A stretch of 64,000 nucleotides of DNA from contig JAQGDQ010000356.1 of the NCBI GenBank assembly GCA_030141605.1, positions 63,346 to 127,345 of the forward strand. The letters are read 5' to 3'. The position numbers and the translations under genes were made by a program. Positions within the stretch are counted from its first letter, which is position 1; each line of letters begins with the position of its first letter. Below are positions 56,771-64,000 of the stretch, piece by piece. A model generated the notes under the pieces. That model was not told the origin of the DNA. It made no database searches and was given only the letters and a program-made list of their open reading frames with translations. Source of the DNA: Tubiluchus corallicola. Its lineage: Eukaryota; Priapulida; Priapulimorpha; Priapulimorphida; Tubiluchidae.

Positions 56771-57284
56771 GTTAGACTTTATGCAATTTCATCTAAACTT
56801 GTTTCAAAGGTGCTAACACGCAAGCCCAGTATGCAGTAAGACACCATGGAAGTGACGCAAACTTATGAAGGGCGTTTTCTTGTGCTTTACTGATCCATTC
56901 AAGCAATATCATACCAGTAGTATGAATAAAAAATCTGATTATTGTCAAAACAACACAACTTTTATTAAAATTTTAATTTGGAATTGTTTAAAAACATGTA
57001 CAAGCGTTTCAACAGAAATCAGCTGTCATCATCAGTGGTACACTATACAAACAACAATCAGTTTATATAGCCAGAGCCTACAGTTTAGAAAATTGTGCAG
57101 TAATTATGTATTTACAAAGAAGCCAAAGTAATGAATAAACAGACCTGTAGAAAAGAAATTGATACAGTAACAGGTAGCTAAGTGTTTGAAAATAAAGTTA
57201 ATGGAATTGAACTACTTTGCTTCGAAGTGACTGTATAAACTGACCAAGATTCATTATATGCAAAGTTATGAATAAACATTTTAC

Positions 57285-58010
57285 GACAATATTGTGTGTA
57301 AGTTACTGTGTGTTACTGACATCACTCACTGGGCTAGTATTTTCAAGTTACTGTGTCTGTGTAAGTTACTGTGTGTTACTGACATCACTTACTGTGCTAG
57401 TATTTTCAGGTTTACTGTGTCTGTGTAAGTTACTGTGTGTTACTGACATCCTCACTGTGCTAGTATTTTCAAGTTACTGTGTGTCTGTGTAAGTTACTGT
57501 GTGTTACTGACACCACTCACTGTGCTAGTATTCTCAAGTTACTGTGTGTCTGTGTAAATTACTATGTGTTACTGACATCACTCACTGGGCTTGTCTTCTC
57601 AAGTTACTGTGTCTGTGTAAGTTACTGTGTGTTACTGACACCACTCACTGTGCTAGTATTTTCAGGTTTACTGTGTGTCTGTGTAAGTTACTGTGTGTTA
57701 CTGACATCCTCACTGTGCTAGTATTTTCAGGTTTACTGTGTCTGTGTAAATTACTATGTGTTACTGACATCACTCACTGGGCTAGTATTTTCAGGTTTAC
57801 TGTGTCTGTGTAAATTACTATGTGTTACTGACATCACTCACTGGGCTAGTATTTTCAGGTTTACTGTGTCTGTGTAAGTTACTGTGTGTTACTGACACCA
57901 CTCACTGTGCTAGTATTCTCAAGTTACTGTGTGTCTGTGTAAATTACTATGTGTTACTGACATCCTCACTGTGCTAGTATTTTCAGGTTTACTGTGTGTC
58001 TGTAGGGGTT
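57285..58010. repeat. ~62-bp minisatellite, about 11 copies
   Basis: The unit contains GTTACTGTGTGTTACTGACA, TCACTCACTGGGCTAGTATT and TTCAGGTTTACTGTGTCTG. Confidence 0.95.
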
Positions 58011-58866
58011 AATAAACAGTAATGAGCTACAGAGATTGCAAATATAATATCTCATTCACACACGAATCATCTCACACTGCATCCTCTTGGCTCAGCAACA
58101 CTGTGTTAGTTTACTCAGTCACATTACCCCAAAGAGAGCCTTTGTTACTATGGAAACGAAATTTTTCCATTTGCAAGGAAAGATTAGATTGTGAGCTGAG
58201 TTTAGATGATTTTTGAGCGAGTTTTGTGACGCAGGGGGACCACACGTCATGATTAGCGTCATTTACACGGGGCTCACAGCAGTTTGTAAAGGCAGTGGAT
58301 TCTTTGATATAAATGACGAGTTTCACTAAAGTAACAAGGTGGTTTAGGGACCTTTAGTGGCTCTAGGGAATGCTTACATAGTTCAAATTAACGGAAAATC
58401 AATGAAAAACATGCCTGCATACATATGAGTTTTTCAAAGTACCTGCTCGATGGTTACTATATAAAAAACCTTTACGGTGGTTACTATGCAAATCACTACA
58501 TTGCTTTTCGTGTGATGGTGCTCTGAATTACTACTGACCTTCAGTTGATGATTGTCGTCATCTCATTTAGCATCTCAATGTCGTCGCCATAAGCAACAGG
58601 GATCGAGTGAAAAAATGGATAAAAAGAATTGCGAAATGCTCCTTATGACCCTTTTAATTCAACTAAGAGCTCGACGAGATTGGAGAAAAATTAAAAATCA
58701 AAGTGCACAGTACTTTTGAGACGCCCTGTATATACGCCTTGTAAACACAGGAAATGTGTAATTATGAACATTACACAAATACTCACTTGTGTAATTATTA
58801 ACATGGTTACATGGTATCCATGTTTACAGAATAAGCACCGTCAAATGTCTATAAAATACGCAACAT
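58011..58866. other. No gene recognised
   Basis: Unique sequence. Near 58720 the motif GAGACGCCCTGTATATACGC resembles ends of Tc1/mariner-type repeats, but no partner end was found. Confidence 0.35.
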
Positions 58867-59531
58867 CGGGGGCGTAGTCAGGTTCAAAACTTAGGGGGAG
58901 CAAGCACACAGGAGCGCAGCCAGGTTCAAAACTTAGGGGGAGCAAGCACACAGGGGCGCAACCAGGTTCAAAACTTAGGGGGAGCAAGCACACAGGGGCG
59001 CAGCCAGGTTCAAAACTTAGGGGGAGCAAGTACACAAAGAAGGCGTCACCGAACTTAACAAACAATTTTTAACGCATTGATTGTACATTTTAATTTTGTG
59101 TTTAAAATCAAAGCACGAGAAAGATACAGTTTTAAACAAAGTAATTAATTGTTATTTTGTATTTAAAACTAAAACATTAAATTAAAAATGTTACATAAAC
59201 CTTATAAATCTTGAAACATAATAAAACACGTGTGTTATTTAATTATTTTAATTTTAAATTTAAAATGAAAACAAAATGAATCATTGTGAAACATGTGTCA
59301 TGAAGGAACTACAACAGTCTCTTTCATCTAGGCTTCATTCTAACAAAGTAATTTGTAACTTTATTATAATCAACATCAGTAACCACTCCCTTTCAATGGA
59401 GAGCAAAAGTAACCCAGGTAATCTATCCTCCCCCATTGTAAAACGAAGGTAAGACTTTGTCTGTTTTAAACGATTAAAGGATCGGGAAGCAGTAGCTCCC
59501 CTTGTTTCCCCCGTTAGTTACGCCACTGACT
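58867..59531. mobile_element. Candidate hAT-like element with tandemly amplified left end
   Basis: The left end GGGGGCGTAGTCAGGTTC and right end GTTAGTTACGCCACTGA (reverse complement TCAGTGGCGTAACTAAC) resemble the CAGTGGCGTA-type hAT termini. The first ~42 bp (GGTTCAAAACTTAGGGGGAG, then CAAGCACACAGGGGCGCAGC) is repeated about four times. Confidence 0.45.
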
Positions 59532-59734
59532 ATATTAGGAAATGCGGGTGAACACACAAACACGACTATACTACTCACAAGTCAACAATTATGCTATAAT
59601 TCATTCAATGATTAACAAAGTTAATCTGTATTCACTAGCAGTAAGTATAACAGCTAATCAAGTTTGTACAGTAATTACCTTCGCTAAGGATCAGGTGGCT
59701 GCTGATGTAAGACAGAAAAAATAATAATGAAGCA

Positions 59735-59823
59735 AAAACAACAGCAGCAGCAGTAGTAGCAGCAACAGCAGCAGCAGCAGCAACAGCAAAAGCAACAGCA
59801 ACAAAAGCAGCAACAGCAGCAGC

Positions 59824-59855
<32 letters not shown>

Positions 59856-60135
59856 AACAGCAGCAGCAAGAGCAACAGCAGCAGCAGCAGTAACAGCAAC
59901 AGCAGCAGCAAGAGCAACAGCAACAGCAGCAGCAGCAGTAACAGCAACAGCAGCAGCAGCAAGAGCAACAGCAACAGCATTAACAGTAACAGCAACAGCC
60001 ACAACAACAACAACAATAACAGCAAGAGCAGCAACAGCAAGAGCAGCAGCCGCAGCAACAACAACAGCAAAAGCAAAAACAACAACAACAGCTACAGCTA
60101 CAACAGCAACAGCAACAGCAGCAACAACAACAACC
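59735..60135. repeat. 400-bp CAG/CAA microsatellite
   Basis: Irregular CAG, CAA, TAG and AAG triplets. On the minus strand they read as poly-Leu, poly-Val/Ala or poly-Cys; there is no start context or splice structure. Confidence 0.97.
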
Positions 60136-61435
60136 AATTAATAAACAAAAATAATAAATTTATTATGAAAGTATAGTTAATAAATTCAGTGCCCAATTAT
60201 TGCAATTTTACTTTTTTACTGGAAGGTTCTGAATGCTGATAGTTTTGATTTCTATGCAAATTATGGTTTTGATCAGCTGTGAAAAACACTAGAAGAACTT
60301 CAAAGATTTGAAAGAGAAGGCAAATTTAACAAAGGTCATTGTTTACAGAAAGACAAAAGAGCAGCTTCCAAATCAATACAGCAGTTATATAGGGGGCGTT
60401 TTAATAATAAATGTGATAAATTGCCCGCATAATCAACCCAGCTACGTATTGGCAAAGTGCCAAATCGTTTATGCAAACAACAAAAGATGAAATCAATAAT
60501 GACGTCCACTTGTTCACGTGCACGTAATTACCAACATGTTTGGTTTGTCCAATTACATGCAGGAATAGACATGAATTTTTTATATAATTCCACTTGATTT
60601 GAATGTTTCTCACGTTTATTAGTCACACAACTGAATGAGTTGAAACAGGCGAATTGCAAAAGCCAAACAAACAGAATTCTAGATTTTATCAATTTAACTA
60701 GTTAATAAAACATCGATGAATCGACTTGAAAGAGCCAAAATGAAACACGAAACCAGGCGGCTTTACTACCTAACGAAATGAAACTGAAACTTAGTCACAT
60801 TTCACAGCGAGGACGTGTGGCAAACTTCCTCGGGAGGAATTCTGCTGTCAGCTAGAAGTTATGCGTCCTCCTCGTGAGAAATTTTGCCGCGTGTTAGAAA
60901 TACTGCATGTTCCATTTTCGTAAGGAATCCTAGCGGAATTCGGTCTTAAATTTAACTAGTCAATTACTTCTTTCTTATTTAAAGAACAACAATTAACATA
61001 TTTTAGCATAAAATTATAAGATTTAATCTCTATTTTAGCAGACTGATGATTTTAGATTTTATTAATGCATCATGGATGGCTATATTCATGAAAAAGAAAA
61101 ATAACGCATATATTTATTTTGTACATGAATAAAATTTCAGATTTTGCAGTGGTTAGTAGAACTTTACTAAAAAAACAGTCAGGTTTGACATTGACTAACA
61201 TTATTTATTGTGCTTTGTATATGAGAAATACAGCAAGTATAAGTTAATTTAGACGAGGTTATACAGTATAAAACTCATAAAGTAACTGAAGGTTAAATGA
61301 ACAAAAATCGCGCTGTTTCACTGTGAAATAAACTTACTTGCTGCATAGGATTTCGAGATAAATTGGATTTTTTTTTAATTTTCTGACAGCAATTCTGTTC
61401 GTCACGTTTCCTTGCATCCTCAGACCGACCGAGGG
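60136..61435. other. No gene recognised
   Basis: About 1.3 kb of unique AT-rich sequence. Short frames have no family features. Confidence 0.4.
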
Positions 61436-61439
61436 AAGA

Positions 61440-61675
61440 GCCAAGCGGGTTGCATGAGAGGCCCACAAGCCAAACGAGGGTGTCGCCCGGGGGTCCATGA
61501 GAGGCCCACAAGCCAAACGAGGGTGTGGGTCGGCGCCCGGGGGTCCATGAGAGGCCCACAAACCAAACGAGGGTGTGGGTCGGCGCCCGGGGGTCCATGA
61601 GAGGCCCACAAACCAAACGAGGGTGTGGGTCGGCGCCCGGGGGTCCATGAGAACCCCACAAGCCAAACGAGGGTG
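61440..61675. repeat. 50-bp GC-rich minisatellite, about 5 copies
   Basis: The unit contains GGTCCATGAGAGGCCCACAA, ACCAAACGAGGGTGTGGGTC and GGCGCCCGGG. It is much richer in GC than its surroundings. It gives open frames on both strands. Confidence 0.95.
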
Positions 61676-61694
61676 TACCTTAAGCAAGGCAAAC

Positions 61695-61858
61695 AATGCG
61701 TGCTTGCAAACCAAAACCGTCCATACATCGGCATAGTTAAAACTACGTTATTCTGCTTCAAAACAAAATGCATCATAAATTCTGTCGAATATCAATTTTT
61801 TGTTTTTTTATAAAAACAAATGCTAAACATATTGGACTTTTACATTCCGTAAAAGATT
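61695..61858. mobile_element. MITE family F, partial copy 3
   Basis: CGTGCTTGCAAACCAAAACC and CATCGGCATAGTTAAAAC, then ATATTGGACTTTTACATTCC, as in copies 1 and 2; the right end is missing. Confidence 0.65.
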
Positions 61859-61913
61859 GTCGATGAGATCGTCTTGGAAAATTTTCAAAAAATTGTTTCA
61901 AAGAAGCTGAAAG

Positions 61914-62282
61914 ATGTTTTCTAAATCACAATCCAATTCATTTTCAGTTGCTAATTCCTTGCTTATGACACATCGTGGTGGACTTAGTTTGACTATCATT
62001 ATTTGGAGAATTAGAGGAGGCGGGCCAAGTTTCCTCTTCTCCTGGAGCAGCCCTGTGCGTCCTCGCCGTGAAATGGGCCTTAAGCTATTTATGAACTCGA
62101 CAAAACGAAACGGAAGCTTAGTCTATCCACAACTCCAAACCTCTACTGAAACGGAAGCTGAGTCTAATTCCAAACCTACACGCTTAGAGGTGACGTCTCG
62201 TAGATATTCGATTTCCAATGCTTTTCAATACACGTTCCATATACAGCTCTATTTGTACTCGTATTGTGAGAGCGCAGTATGA
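61914..62282 (+). other. 122-codon ORF, unrecognised
   Basis: Open from 61914 with a mixed Ser/Thr-rich composition. The opposite strand also has an open stretch (HRAAPGEEETWPASSNSPNN) with acceptor-like CACAG upstream. Neither strand matches a family I know, so coding status is unresolved. Confidence 0.15.
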
Positions 62283-62544
62283 ATTCTGTATTCTATTCGC
62301 CACCCAATTGCTTTACTGATGAAATTCCTGATTGCTTTACACTTGGTAAACCAGCTCCATTGGTCATATCTTACAAGCGTATTGAGTTCTCATTTACTTG
62401 TAATTGTACACATTCCTAGTATTATAGCAAGCTTATTCAATGCAATAGAAATATTAGGCAAAGACATATCGATGCTGTAGCATAAAATGAATTTTTTACA
62501 GCTGCCAGAGGAGAAAATATTTTGCAAAGTTTCACTTATTAAAA

Positions 62545-63103
62545 GAAAGAACAAGTCACTTACTATGTTGGGTTTATTTTACTGTTAACACTTAAACTGT
62601 TTGTGGTGTGCTAAAGGAAAGAACATGTCACTCAGTATGTTGGGTTTATTTTACTGTTATCACTTAAACTGTTTGTGGTGTGCTAACGGAAAAAACAAGT
62701 CACTCAGCATGTTGGGTTTATTTTACTGTTAACACTTAAACTGTTTGTGGTGTGCTAAAGGAAAGAACAAGTCACTTAGTATGTTGGGTTTATTTTACTG
62801 TTATCACTTAAACTGTTTGTGGTGTGCTAAAGGAAAGAACAAGACACTCAGTATGTTGGGTTTATTTTACTGTTATCACTTAAACTGTTTGTGGTGTGCT
62901 AGAGGAAAGAACAAGTCACTCAGTATGTTGGGTTTATTTTACTGTTATCACTTAAACTGTTTGTGGTGTGCTAAAGGAAAGAACAAGTCACTTAGTATGT
63001 TGGGTTGATTTTACTGTTATCACTTAAACTGTTTGTGGTGTGCTAAAGGAAATATCAAGTCACTTAGTATGTTGGGTTTATTTTACTGTTATCACTTAAA
63101 CTT
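62545..63103. repeat. 72-bp minisatellite, about 7.6 copies
   Basis: The unit contains GTCACTTAGTATGTTGGGTT, TATTTTACTGTTATCACTTA and GTTTGTGGTGTGCTAAAGGA. Confidence 0.96.
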
Positions 63104-63389
63104 AGAAAAATGTAATAAAGAAATTTGCATAGAACTGCCTATAAAGCATAAACTTAAAATAAACACATCTGAATAGAAATTTTCAGACGTGGTGGTTGCC
63201 GCCATTCACTTGAAAATCATGACGTAATTAGGAGATTCCGTAACTTTCCGTAAGCGCGCGCTGCTTAAACTAATTCAAATTTCCGTAGTTTACTTAATGT
63301 TCATGCAAAATATTACAAAATTAGTTATTTAATTCTTTTGCAAAACTTATTATGCTCTTGGTAAAAATTAATATTGGCCAAGTTTTCTT

Positions 63390-63615
63390 AAAGGTGAATG
63401 ACGTCATTGGAAGAAGACTGGACATTGAAAATGGGAGTGTCCAAGTACGAAGTGATCGCGACTTTAAAGTGATTTTGCTAATTAATGTGATTTTACAATT
63501 TAAGTGATTTTACACGAGGCGCTTATTGCAGTTTTATTACTAAATCATTCCAACATTTTTCGTAAATATTGAAATAAGCCTAGACTCCCAAAAAGCTTGA
63601 CTTTTCCTTTAAGTT
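63390..63615. repeat. Interspersed repeat family E, copy 2
   Basis: Single AATGACGTCATTGGAAG unit, then the same flank as 35083-35232. There is no array here, so the family's ancestral state had one CRE/CCAAT unit. Confidence 0.72.
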
Positions 63616-64000
63616 GTTATTCTGATCAGATAGCGACAAATTTCCTAAATTTGAATTTAATTCAATTAGTTGGAACTAACGTCTGGTTAGACTAATTACA
63701 AGCGCATAATTTTTCCTAAAATGCAACAACCACAACTATTAAAACGTTGAATTGATATGAATTCTGCATTAAATTCACATTAAATCCACATCTATTCCAC
63801 GAAGCGCAAAATTGTTTGAAAAAGCGACGTTTAATAATTCATTAGTCGTGCAGTTCAGAAAATGTGAAATTAGAGACAAGCTGATACGATCTTCACAGAA
63901 ATTAATGCTACTGGGAAAGTGAGTTTCTGTTTTCTTTGAAGAAGAGAAGATTTAACGAATCAATAATTTTACACATAATTTTTTTATTCTTCTTTCTTCA
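63616..64000. other. No feature
   Basis: AT-rich unique sequence to the window end; nothing recognised on either strand. Confidence 0.45.

Noticed and set aside
58111-58326. Additional scrib exon upstream on the minus strand
   Set aside because: The frame (LSSQSNLSLQMEKF) has no PDZ or scribble signature and no convincing splice pair.
59684-60137. Poly-Leu, Val/Ala or Cys proteins
   Set aside because: Frames of a CAG/CAA microsatellite with no start context, splice sites or non-repeat domain.

Overview
The window is eukaryotic nuclear DNA from an animal, most likely an invertebrate bilaterian. It is AT-rich, has GT-AG introns of 0.1 to 5 kb, and carries many minisatellites and short inverted-repeat transposons. 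Three protein-coding loci can be read: the 3' end of hydin (+ strand, 1.7-20.4 kb), a gustatory-receptor-like locus (+ strand, 22.3-36.6 kb) and the C-terminal tail region of scribble (- strand, 40.4-51.8 kb). HYDIN implies motile cilia. Gustatory-receptor-like proteins with a C-terminal TY-x5-QF signature point to an invertebrate, probably a protostome. I cannot name the phylum.

1.7-20.4 kb: fifteen phase-consistent exons join into 896 codons plus stop that follow the order of the HYDIN C-terminus (ASH/MSP-type beta domains of the ciliary central-pair protein). Nearly every intron is swollen by a tandem array (51, 56, 39, 33, 21, 76, 50 and 26 bp units, plus a TG tract). Introns also hold a hAT-type element with a perfect 8-bp target duplication, MITEs and tRNA-like SINE heads.

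22.3-36.6 kb: three different receptor bodies (one in three exons, two in single large exons) all end in phase 0 and all lack the conserved receptor C-terminus. One set of three short phase-0 exons (34148-36581) encodes that C-terminus. This is the layout of insect Gr39a/Gr23a-type loci, where alternative 5' cassettes splice to common 3' exons. Each predicted receptor would be 422-458 aa.

40.4-51.8 kb, minus strand: seven exons give a 285-aa product matching the SCRIB tail after the PDZ domains. It could start at its own ATG in a three-codon exon with promoter-like sequence upstream. Two tandemly duplicated, mostly synonymously diverged candidate terminal exons lie in its first intron.

51.8-64 kb: no gene recognised. 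It holds interspersed repeats in inverted orientation, an identical 270-bp tandem duplication, CAG/CAA tracts and several VNTRs.

The most unusual property is that four minisatellites, in two unrelated genes, have a repeat unit that contains the splice junction of the adjacent exon. They lay out rows of decoy acceptors or donors, and at each of them continued reading soon meets a stop codon. All exon boundaries are inferred by eye from splice consensus, reading phase and remembered family sequence. No transcript or database search was available.
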